Source: T1Sed10-49 sp046498405
GTDB lineage: Bacteria; Actinomycetota; Nitriliruptoria; Euzebyales; Egibacteraceae
Reading direction: 5' to 3'
Length of the DNA: 64,000 nt
Assembly: GCA_046498405.1 (NCBI GenBank)
Contig: JAWOAS010000138.1
Span: forward strand, 1-64,000
Shown here: piece by piece, positions 48,770 through 55,837 of the stretch
Numbering within the stretch: position 1 is the stretch's first letter
Layout of the letters: each line of letters starts with the position of its first letter
Notes under the pieces: generated by a model
Database searches by the model: none
Seen by the model: only the letters and a program-made list of their open reading frames with translations
What the model was told of the DNA's origin: nothing
Position numbers and translations under genes: made by a program

Positions 48770-49327
48770 TCACCGCCACCCGCCGCCGTCGGCGGTCACG
48801 CACGGCCCGGGACAGGCCATCGGCTCGAGGCGCTCGCCGACCCACGCCCCGAGCGGGTTGTCCTCGGTGGCGAGGTGGTGGGCGTAGAGCGCGTGGAGGC
48901 ACTTCACGCGCCCGGGCATGCCCCCGGCGGAGGGGTCACCGGGCACCGGCGGGCCGAGACCGTCCCGGAAGGCCACGTAGCGCTCGTGGGCGCCGCGGTG
49001 GGCCTCGGCGAGCTCGGGGTCGGCGGTGACGCGCTCGCTGAGGTCGACCATGACCCCCGAGGCTTCGAGGGTGCCGACGTGCTTGGCGGCCAGCGGGCAG
49101 GCCAGCCAGAACGTCGTCGGGAACGGGTTGCCGTCCTCGAGCGCCGGGTCGACGCGCAGCACCGCCGGCAGGCCGAAGGCGCAGCGCACCGCCGCGGCCG
49201 GGCGGCCACGTGCCGGTCGCCCGAGCATCCGGGCCACGAGGTCGGTCTCGGCGCCGTCGAGCGCGGGGCGGCGCGCCTGCGCCTCGTACGACGCGTCGGG
49301 GGCGGGGCGGAGCGCATCGTCGGTCAT
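48770..49327 (-). CDS. DUF501 family protein
   Basis: 185 residues. The family hallmark is seen as MLGRPARGRPAAAVRCAFGLPAVLRVDPALEDGNPFPTTFWLACPLAAKHVGTLEASGVM, followed by a C-terminal RVKCLHALYAHHLATEDNPLGAWV with conserved Cys and His residues, which may bind a metal. DUF501 lies between ftsB and ppx in most actinobacteria. The function is unknown. ATG 49327 (MTDDALRP) is chosen; a GTG three codons earlier is possible. The N terminus (first about 30 residues) is variable. Confidence 0.92.
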   Translation of the reverse strand: MTDDALRPAPDASYEAQARRPALDGAETDLVARMLGRPARGRPAAAVRCAFGLPAVLRVDPALEDGNPFPTTFWLACPLAAKHVGTLEASGVMVDLSERVTADPELAEAHRGAHERYVAFRDGLGPPVPGDPSAGGMPGRVKCLHALYAHHLATEDNPLGAWVGERLEPMACPGPCVTADGGGWR

Positions 49328-49411
49328 CACCGGCAAGCCTCGCGCGCCACGCGTCGACCGGCAAGCCGGGGCCAGGACGTCAGCGACCGGCGCGGGCGCG
49401 CCCCACCGGCC

Positions 49412-50044
49412 TCAGTCGAGGTGGACCTCGAGGCTGGGATCGGCAAGCCGCGCGGCGACGATCGCGAGGTGCTCGGGGTGGGTCCGCCCCTCAGACAGCG
49501 GCGGCGGGGCGGCGGGGTCGAAGAAGCCGGCCTCGAGCGTCTCGACGCCGTCGGCGCGGGGCTCGGCGCCGGGCTCGCGCTCCTCGCAGGCGATGAGGAG
49601 CTTGTAGATGCGGAACGGCAGCGGTGGCGCCGGGCGACGCTCCCGGTCGACGACGGCGAGCAGGCGGGTGGCGCGGACCGCGAGACCCGCCTCCTCGGCG
49701 AGCTCGCGCTCGACGGCCCCGCGGGGCTCGTCGGTCATGTCGGCCCAGCCGCCGGGCAGCGTCCACCCGCCGTCGACGGCCTCGCGCACGAGCAGGATGC
49801 GCCGGCCGCGGGCCAGCACCCCCCGGACGTCGACCTTCGGCGTGGCGTAGCCCCGCTCCGCGCGGAGCAGCTCGGCGAGCTCGGCGACGTCGGCGTCGGA
49901 CTCCGCGGCGAGCAGCTCGGCGGCCAGGCGCTGCACCGCCTCGTAGCGCCCCACGTCGAAGCCCTCGGCGTAGTGCAGCCCGGTCTGGGCGATCGCGGCC
50001 AGACGCCGTCCCCAGTCGAGGTGCCGCGGGTCGCGCCCGCTCAC
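49412..50044 (-). CDS. Nudix hydrolase with N-terminal extension domain
   Basis: 210 residues. An N-terminal helical domain of about 60 residues (HLDWGRRLAAIAQTGLHYAEGFDVGRYEAVQRLAAELLA) is the Nudix_N or pyrimidine-nucleotide hydrolase-type extension. The Nudix box reads GGWADMTDEPRGAVERELAEEAGL, preceded by VDVRGVLARGRRILLVREAVDGGWTLPGG. The substrate may be a nucleotide diphosphate derivative (ADP-ribose/pyrophosphate group), not proven. The GTG start overlaps the GNAT gene stop (GTGA). It is inserted between the usual neighbours ftsB and DUF501. Confidence 0.92.
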   Translation of the reverse strand: MSGRDPRHLDWGRRLAAIAQTGLHYAEGFDVGRYEAVQRLAAELLAAESDADVAELAELLRAERGYATPKVDVRGVLARGRRILLVREAVDGGWTLPGGWADMTDEPRGAVERELAEEAGLAVRATRLLAVVDRERRPAPPLPFRIYKLLIACEEREPGAEPRADGVETLEAGFFDPAAPPPLSEGRTHPEHLAIVAARLADPSLEVHLD

Positions 50045-50481
50045 GTGCGCCGCATCGGCACGTGGGGGATACCGTCCTCAAGGTAGCCGGGACCGCTGAC
50101 GACGAAGCCGAAGCGCGCGTAGTAGACCTCGAGATGGGCCTGGGCCGAGAGCTCGGTGGGGGGCCGGCTGCGTGCGAGCGCGTGCTCGATGAGCCTGCCG
50201 GCGAGCCCGCGCCCGCGGGCGTGCGCCGCGGTGCAGACCCGGCCGATCCGCGAGCCCCGCTCCCCCTCGTCGAGCAGCCGCAGGTAGGCCACCGGACCGG
50301 CGCCCTCATCGACCCAGACATGCCGGGTGGTCGGCTCGAGGTCGCGGCCGTCGAGCTCGGGGTAGGGGCAGGCCTGCTCGACGACGAACACCGCGACGCG
50401 CAGGGCGAGGAGGCCGTAGAGCGTGGCCGCGTCGACCTCCCCGGCCCCCGCGGTCCGCACCGCGGGCGTGGCGGTGCTCAC
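50041..50481 (-). CDS. GNAT family N-acetyltransferase (ElaA-like)
   Basis: 146 residues. The ElaA-type start LYGLLALRVAVFVVEQACPYPELDGRDLEPTTRHVWVDE is followed by VAYLRLLDEGERGSRIGRVCTAAHARGRGLAGRLIEHALA, where RGRGLA matches the acetyl-CoA-binding Q/RxxGxG/A motif, and by LEVYYARFGFVVSGPGYLEDGIPHVPM. The substrate is unknown. The GTG at 50481 overlaps the ftsB stop by 4 bp, and its stop overlaps the Nudix start, so the three genes are coupled. Confidence 0.92.
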   Translation of the reverse strand: MSTATPAVRTAGAGEVDAATLYGLLALRVAVFVVEQACPYPELDGRDLEPTTRHVWVDEGAGPVAYLRLLDEGERGSRIGRVCTAAHARGRGLAGRLIEHALARSRPPTELSAQAHLEVYYARFGFVVSGPGYLEDGIPHVPMRRT

Positions 50482-50918
50482 CCGCCCGCCCCCACGAGCT
50501 CGCCGAGCCAGCGGCCCAGCCGGCGGTACCAGGCGTCGTCGGCCGGTGGCTCGTCGTCGCGCGCCGCCGGCAGGGTCGGGTCGGGCTCGGGACGGGCGAC
50601 GACGTAGGGCTCCTCGCCGGGCATGACGAGGCCGAGCTCGGAGCGGGCGAGCAGCTCGACCTCCTCGGGGTCCTCGAGATCGGCGACGCGATCCTCGAGG
50701 TCCTCGACCTCCGTGGCGTAGCCGTCCCGGGCCCGCTCGAGGGCGTCGAGGCGGTCCGCCGCCGCGGTGTAGACCTGCAGCGGTCCGAGCGCCATCGCCC
50801 CGATGAGCAGGACGAGGGCGACGAGGGCGAGGACGTAGGGCCGGTCGCCCGCCGTCAGCGTCCGCCACACCCGGCCGCGAGGCCGGGGGCGAGGGCGCTG
50901 GGCGGCACGACCGGCCAT
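50478..50918 (-). CDS. ftsB: Septum formation initiator FtsB/DivIC
   Basis: 146 residues. A basic cytoplasmic tail (RAAQRPRPRPRGRVWR), one transmembrane helix (about 29-50, YVLALVALVLLIGAMALGPL), a coiled coil (about 54-88, RLDALERARDGYATEVEDLEDRVADLED) and the DivIC 'EE.E..AR..LGLV.PGE' element (EEVELLARSELGLVMPGEEPYVV). It acts in the divisome with FtsL and FtsQ. It is 6 bp downstream of enolase, the typical actinobacterial order eno-ftsB. A 50-residue acidic C-terminal extension follows the conserved part. Confidence 0.94.
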   Translation of the reverse strand: MAGRAAQRPRPRPRGRVWRTLTAGDRPYVLALVALVLLIGAMALGPLQVYTAAADRLDALERARDGYATEVEDLEDRVADLEDPEEVELLARSELGLVMPGEEPYVVARPEPDPTLPAARDDEPPADDAWYRRLGRWLGELVGAGG

Positions 50919-50924
50919 CGCCGC

Positions 50925-52205
50925 CTACGACCGCGCGAGCCGGAAGGCGTCGTGTCCCGCGTAGCGCGCCGCGTCGCCGAGCTGCTCCTCGATGCGCAGG
51001 AGCTGGTTGTACTTCGCGACCCGGTCGGAGCGCGCGGGCGCGCCGGTCTTGATCTGCCCGGCGTTGACCGCGACGGCGAGGTCGGCGATCGTCGCGTCCT
51101 CGGTCTCGCCCGAGCGGTGGCTGACCATGCAGGTCCAGCCGTTGCGGTGGGCGGCCTCCATCGTCTCGAAGGTCTCCGAGAGCGTGCCGATCTGGTTGAC
51201 CTTGACGAGCACGGAGTTGGCCGAGCCCTCCTCGATGCCGCGACGCACGCGCGTGAGGTTCGTCACGAAGAGGTCGTCGCCGACGAGCTGGACCTTGTCG
51301 CCGAGACGCTCGGTGAGCAGCGCCCAGCCCTGCCAGTCCTCCTCGTCGAGGCCGTCCTCGATCGAGACGATGGGGTAGGCGTCGACGAGCTCGGCCCAGA
51401 GGTCGACCATCTCCGCGCTCGACAGCGTCCGGCCCTCGCCGGCCAGCGCGTAGCTGCCGTCCTCGAAGAACTCGCTCGCAGCGGGGTCCATCGCGAGGGC
51501 GACGTCGGTGCCGGGGGCGAAGCCCGCGGCCTCGATCGCCTCGATGATGAGGTCGAGCGCCTCGCGGTTGGAGTCGAGGTTCGGCGCGAAGCCGCCCTCG
51601 TCGCCGAGACCGGTCGACAGTCCCCGCGTCGAGAGGACCTTCTTCAGCGCGTGGTAGACCTCCGCGCCCATGCGCAGCGCCTCCCGGAAGGTCGGCGCGC
51701 CGACCGGGGCGACCATGAACTCCTGGAAGTCGACGTTGGACTCGGCGTGGCTGCCCCCGTTGAGGATGTTCATCATCGGCACGGGCAGGAGGTGGGCGCT
51801 GGGTCCACCGAGGTAGGCGAAGAGCGGCAGCTCGCGCGAGGAGGCCGCGGCGCGGGCGACGGCGAGGCTCACGCCGAGCATCGCGTTCGCGCCGAGGTTG
51901 GACTTGTCGTCGGTGCCGTCGAGGGCGAGGAGCGCGGCATCGACGGCGCGTTGGTCGGTGGCGTCCATGCCGACGATCTCCGGCGCGATCGTGCGCAGGA
52001 CGTTGTCGACGGCCTTGGTCACGCCCTTGCCCCCGTAGCGGTCACCGCCGTCACGGAGCTCCACGGCCTCGAACTCGCCGGTCGACGCGCCGCTGGGCAC
52101 CGCGGCACGGCCGGCGGAGCCGTCGACGAGGAGGCAGTCCACCTCGATGGTCGGGTTGCCGCGCGAGTCCAGGAGCTCACGGGCCAGGAAGGTCTCGATC
52201 TCCAC
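50925..52205 (-). CDS. eno: Enolase
   Basis: 426 residues, full length. It interconverts 2-phosphoglycerate and phosphoenolpyruvate in glycolysis. The motifs ARELLDSRGNPTIEVD, the loop GASTGEFEAVELRDGG, SHAESNVDFQEFMVAP, YPIVSIEDGLDEEDWQGW and LVKVNQIGTLSETFE with SHRSGETEDATIADLAV are all present, holding the metal-binding and catalytic residues (Glu, Lys, His, Arg). It is followed by ftsB, GNAT, Nudix genes in an operon-like run. Confidence 0.98.
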   Translation of the reverse strand: MEIETFLARELLDSRGNPTIEVDCLLVDGSAGRAAVPSGASTGEFEAVELRDGGDRYGGKGVTKAVDNVLRTIAPEIVGMDATDQRAVDAALLALDGTDDKSNLGANAMLGVSLAVARAAASSRELPLFAYLGGPSAHLLPVPMMNILNGGSHAESNVDFQEFMVAPVGAPTFREALRMGAEVYHALKKVLSTRGLSTGLGDEGGFAPNLDSNREALDLIIEAIEAAGFAPGTDVALAMDPAASEFFEDGSYALAGEGRTLSSAEMVDLWAELVDAYPIVSIEDGLDEEDWQGWALLTERLGDKVQLVGDDLFVTNLTRVRRGIEEGSANSVLVKVNQIGTLSETFETMEAAHRNGWTCMVSHRSGETEDATIADLAVAVNAGQIKTGAPARSDRVAKYNQLLRIEEQLGDAARYAGHDAFRLARS

Positions 52206-52312
52206 GTGACGTTCACCCTTTCCAGGTGCTGTGACGGTAGTGCAGCGCGGCGCGGCGACGCAATGATCCGCCGCGACGCCGTCGGCCGCGTCTGGGAGCC
52301 TCTCCGGTGGCC

Positions 52313-53461
52313 TCAGTAGAGGAACATCGGCTTGCCGCTGATGTCGCGCACCTGGGGCCGGTACTGCTCGGCGTCGTAGAGCGCGTCGATGTCGACGCGC
52401 CTGGCCCCCTCGCGCGTGACCTCGATCGGGACGTTGATGTACGTGCCGTTGCGCAGGGCGACCATGCGCCCCCGCGCGCCGTCGACGGCGAGGTCGGCGG
52501 CCATGACCGCGTAGTTCGTCGCGACCATGAGGTCGAGGGAGTCCGGGGAGCCCGAGCGCATGAGGTAGCCGAGCTGCTGGCTGACCATGTTCACGCCCGT
52601 GATCTCCTTGAGCGCCTGCGCGGTCTCCTCGCCGATGCCGCCGAGCTTGCGATGGCCGTAGGCGTCGGCCTCACCCGAGAGGCGCACCTCGCCGTCGACC
52701 ATCTTCGCGCCCTCGGAGACGGTGACCATCGCGTAGCGGGAGGGGTTCGCCGCCCGGTCGGCCATGAGGAAGTCCGCGAGCCGCCCGATGTCGAAGGGCA
52801 CCTCGGAGATGAGCGCACGGTCGACGCCGGAGAGGTAGGCGCTGATGAGCGAGGTCTCCCCGGAGTAGCGGCCGAAGAGCTCGACGACCGCGATGCGCTC
52901 GTGGGAGCCGGTCGAGGTGCGCAGCTGGTGGATGAACTGGACGCTGCGGGTCACCGCGGTGGAGAAGCCGATGCAGTAGTCGGTGCCGTGGACGTCGTTG
53001 TCCATCGTCTTGGGGATGGCGATGACCGGGAAGCCCTCGTCGTGCAGTCGCAGCGCGTAGGACAGCGTGTCGTCACCGCCGATCGGGATCATCGCGTCGA
53101 TGCCGAGCTTGTCGAGGTTGTCGAGCACGTGGGGCGTGAAGTCGTGCGGCTCCTCGGCGCCGGCCTGCGGGCGCAAGAAGTCGGGCACCGCGTCGTCCTT
53201 GACCCGACCGGGGTTCGTGCGCGAGGTGTGCAGGAAGGTCCCGCCGGTGCGGTCGATCGTGCGCACAGCCTCCTTGTCGAGCGGCACGGTCCACGTCGCC
53301 ACCGAGGCGGGGTCGTCGGCCTCGCACTCGAGCAGGCCGCCCCAGCCCCGCCGGATGCCGATGACGTCGTGGCCATCGTCGATAACGCGGTGGACGACCG
53401 CCTTGATGCACGGGTTGAGACCCGGCACGTCGCCACCGCCGGTGAGCACACCGATGCGCAT
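52313..53461 (-). CDS. 6-phosphofructokinase, residues of pyrophosphate-dependent type
   Basis: 382 residues of the PfkA family. GVLTGGGDVPGLN is the phosphate-binding start, GGDDT (128-132) the second phosphate loop, and IPKTMDNDVHGTDYCIGFSTA the catalytic region. In ATP-dependent enzymes the residues equivalent to Asp131 and Lys151 are glycines (GGDGS and PGTIDND). The acidic Asp and basic Lys found here, 20 residues apart, are the hallmark of pyrophosphate-dependent PFK. The ATG at 53461 has GAGGAGG at good spacing. It is not in the eno operon, having its own upstream region of 117 bp. Confidence 0.93.
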   Translation of the reverse strand: MRIGVLTGGGDVPGLNPCIKAVVHRVIDDGHDVIGIRRGWGGLLECEADDPASVATWTVPLDKEAVRTIDRTGGTFLHTSRTNPGRVKDDAVPDFLRPQAGAEEPHDFTPHVLDNLDKLGIDAMIPIGGDDTLSYALRLHDEGFPVIAIPKTMDNDVHGTDYCIGFSTAVTRSVQFIHQLRTSTGSHERIAVVELFGRYSGETSLISAYLSGVDRALISEVPFDIGRLADFLMADRAANPSRYAMVTVSEGAKMVDGEVRLSGEADAYGHRKLGGIGEETAQALKEITGVNMVSQQLGYLMRSGSPDSLDLMVATNYAVMAADLAVDGARGRMVALRNGTYINVPIEVTREGARRVDIDALYDAEQYRPQVRDISGKPMFLY

Positions 53462-53578
53462 CTCTGCTGCCCTCCTCATCACATGGGTTGGCCAGCACGC
53501 TAGCGCGCCGGGTGCTGCGAGGAAAGCGCGCCCGCCTGCCGGGCCAGACCACGCGTACCCTGCCGAGCGGGGCCTCGC

Positions 53579-54754
53579 TCAGGCTCGGCGGCCCTCGACC
53601 CCCTCACGGAGTCGACGGGCGTGGGTGCGCAACGCGGACTCCGGGTCGATGTCAGCCTGGCGCGCGAGCGCGACCGCGGCGGCGAGCAGTTCGCCGACCG
53701 CGTCGTGGGCTGACGCGCCGGCCGGCGCGTCGCCGGGGGCGTCCGGGCGGTCGCCGGCAGCGTCCGGGCCACTGCCGGCAGCGTCCGGGCCACCGCCGGC
53801 AGCGTCGGGGCCACCGCCGGCAGCGTCCGGGCCACCGCCGGGCGGCTCGGTCGACGCCAGCGCCGCGAGCGCACGCCCTGCGGCCCCGCCCGGCCCCTCC
53901 GCGGCGAAGGGATCGGCGCCGGCCTTGCGGGCCCGCCGCAGGTAGGCGTCGACGAGCTGCAGCGCGGGCTGGCTGGCTGGCACGCCGTCGAAGGGGCCCT
54001 GCCGCTCCGGCTTCTCCTCGGCCTTGAGCGCCTCCCAGTTGCGGGTGACCTCCTCGGCGTCGGCGACGTCGACGTCGGCGAAGACGTGCGGGTGGCGGCG
54101 GACGAGCTTGTCGGCGATCCCACCGGCGACGTCGTCGATGTCGAAGGCGCCCTCGTCGGCGGCGATCTGCGCGTGGAAGACGACCTGGAGCAGGACGTCG
54201 CCGAGCTCCTCCTGGATCGCCGCGGGCTCGCCTGCGGCGATGGCCTCAAGGAGCTCGTAGACCTCCTCGATGGCGTAGCGGCCGAGGGACTCGTGGGTCT
54301 GCTCGAGGTCCCACGGGCAGCCGCCGGGGCCGCGCAGCCGCTGCTCGACGGCCACGAGCTCGAGCAGGCGCACGCCGGTGGGCGCGACGCCGAAGTAGAC
54401 GACCTCGATCTCGACGCCGCGGCGGGCGGCCTCGAGGCCGAGGGCGCGCGTCAGCGCCTCGTCCTCGCCGGGGCCGAAGAGGTAGGCCAGCTCGCCGACC
54501 TCCTCGGCGCGGTCGAGCGCCGAGCGCGCGCGGGCCTCGGCCTCGGGCGCCAGGCCGGCGAGGTCGACCCCGGCCAGCGAGCGCGGCTCGGCGAGGACCT
54601 CGTAGGCGAGCCCCGCCGCGTCGAGATGCGCGAGGAAGGGGTGGTCGCCACGGCCGAGCAGGACGAGGTCGCTGGCCACGAGCGCCGACCAGCCGTGCAG
54701 CGGCAGCAGCCCCGGCAGCGCGTCGCTCGTGTCGACGAGGACGAGCCTGGCCAC
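53579..54754 (-). CDS. mazG: Nucleoside triphosphate pyrophosphohydrolase MazG
   Basis: 391 residues. An N-terminal region of about 160 residues (RLVLVDTSDALPGLLPLHGWSALVASD...) is of the actinobacterial MazG type. The MazG core begins at LRGPGGCPWDLEQTHESLGRYAIEEVYELLEAI, with the metal-binding EELGDVLLQVVFHAQIA and KLVRRHPHVFADV. A Gly/Pro/Asp/Ala-rich repeat segment encoded by a 21-bp tandem repeat follows near residues 300-340. The second half-domain is eroded to a short helix (AHDAVGELLAAAVALARQADIDPESALRTHARRL). The GTG at 54754 follows the stop of the isomerase gene by 1 nt (TGAGGTG), so the two are coupled. It hydrolyses damaged or non-canonical NTPs. Confidence 0.93.
   Translation of the reverse strand: MARLVLVDTSDALPGLLPLHGWSALVASDLVLLGRGDHPFLAHLDAAGLAYEVLAEPRSLAGVDLAGLAPEAEARARSALDRAEEVGELAYLFGPGEDEALTRALGLEAARRGVEIEVVYFGVAPTGVRLLELVAVEQRLRGPGGCPWDLEQTHESLGRYAIEEVYELLEAIAAGEPAAIQEELGDVLLQVVFHAQIAADEGAFDIDDVAGGIADKLVRRHPHVFADVDVADAEEVTRNWEALKAEEKPERQGPFDGVPASQPALQLVDAYLRRARKAGADPFAAEGPGGAAGRALAALASTEPPGGGPDAAGGGPDAAGGGPDAAGSGPDAAGDRPDAPGDAPAGASAHDAVGELLAAAVALARQADIDPESALRTHARRLREGVEGRRA
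53753..53836. repeat. Four-copy 21-bp tandem repeat inside mazG
   Basis: The plus-strand unit GCCGGCAGCGTCCGGGCCACC (21 bp) occurs four times with one to two changes. On the minus strand it codes repeats of about GGGPDAA. It is in frame, so copy-number change would add or remove seven residues of a low-complexity linker. Confidence 0.85.
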
Positions 54755-54755
54755 C

Positions 54756-55739
54756 TCAGCGCTCGAGCGGGCTGGGGCGGTCCAGCGGCGAGCTCGGCTC
54801 GACCTGGCCGGCCTCGGCGCGCCAGGCCCCGAAGCGCGGGTTGACCTCGACGTCGCCGTCCTCGAGCAGCCCGGTGGCCCAGGTCTCGATGGCGAGGCTG
54901 TCGCGGTCGGCCTCGGCGGCCTCGCGCACCTCGTCCTCGACCTCGGCGAGCTCGGGCGGCGCGACGCGCTCGATGACGTGGTAACCGAACTGGGTCTCGA
55001 CGGGGCCGACGATCTCGCCGTCCTCGGCCTCGAAGACCGCCTCGGCGAAGTCGGGATCGAACTGCTCGCTGGTGATCGGGCCGAGCTCGCCCTCGTTCTC
55101 CTCGGCACTGGGGTCGGTCGAGACCTCGACGGCGAGCTCGCCGAAGTCCTCCCCCGCCTCGAGGCGCTCGAGGACCTCCTCGGCCTCCTCCTCGGTGTCG
55201 ACGAGGATGTGCCGTGCGCTCGGCGTGGCGGTGTAGAGCTGCTCGTAGGCGGCCTCGAGCTCCGCGTCGGTGAGCTCGCCCTCGCCGGCGAGCTCCTCGC
55301 CGGCGCGCTCCTGGTAGAGCTGGATCTCGGCCTGCAGGCGGGCGAACTCCGGGGTGATGCCCTGCGCGGCGAAGGCCTCGCGCAGCTCGTCGGGGTCCTC
55401 GGTGCCGGCCTGCTCGACGATGCGCTCCTCGACGTCATCCTCATCGACGTCGATGCCGAGGTCGTCGGCGCCCTGGTCGAAGAGCTCGCGCTGGACGAGC
55501 AGCGAGACGAGCACCGCCTCGACCTGCTCGCGCAGGCCCTCCTGGGCCTCGATCTCCTGGGCGAGCTCGGGCAGCTCGACGAGCGCCTCGTACTGCTCGG
55601 TCACCGCGCTCAAGGGGATCGTCTCGCCGTTGACGTCGGCGGCGACCGTCGGTGGCTGGGTCGCCGTCACCGGGGCGCAGGCGCTGAGGAGCAGACCGAG
55701 GGCGACGAGGAGCGCGAGCGGCGCGCGGCGGATGTGCAC
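54756..55739 (-). CDS. Peptidyl-prolyl isomerase lipoprotein (SurA/PrsA-like, parvulin)
   Basis: 327-residue predicted lipoprotein. The signal MHIRRAPLALLVALGLLLSAC gives a lipobox with Cys21. An N-terminal SurA-like helical region (about 30-165, NGETIPLSAVTEQYEAL, LVQRELFDQGADDLGI) is followed by a parvulin PPIase domain (about 170-265: SARHILVDTEEEAEEVLERLEAGEDFGELAVEVSTDPSAEENEGELG...QFGYHVIERV). It is a folding factor for exported proteins, attached to the outer face of the membrane. The mazG gene follows directly. Very acidic throughout, like other secreted proteins in this window. Confidence 0.93.
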   Translation of the reverse strand: MHIRRAPLALLVALGLLLSACAPVTATQPPTVAADVNGETIPLSAVTEQYEALVELPELAQEIEAQEGLREQVEAVLVSLLVQRELFDQGADDLGIDVDEDDVEERIVEQAGTEDPDELREAFAAQGITPEFARLQAEIQLYQERAGEELAGEGELTDAELEAAYEQLYTATPSARHILVDTEEEAEEVLERLEAGEDFGELAVEVSTDPSAEENEGELGPITSEQFDPDFAEAVFEAEDGEIVGPVETQFGYHVIERVAPPELAEVEDEVREAAEADRDSLAIETWATGLLEDGDVEVNPRFGAWRAEAGQVEPSSPLDRPSPLER

Positions 55740-55837
55740 GGTGATGACCTCTCGGGGTGACGCGGGGTGGTCCCTGGGGAGCGGTGCGCGGCCGGCGGCC
55801 CGCCTGGCCGTTCCCGCCAGTCTACGCTGAGGGCGCC

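Noticed and set aside
54755..55444. An N-terminal extension of mazG in the same frame
   Set aside because: It overlaps the isomerase lipoprotein gene in another frame and has Ser/Arg-rich random composition; the GTG at 54754 fits the family.
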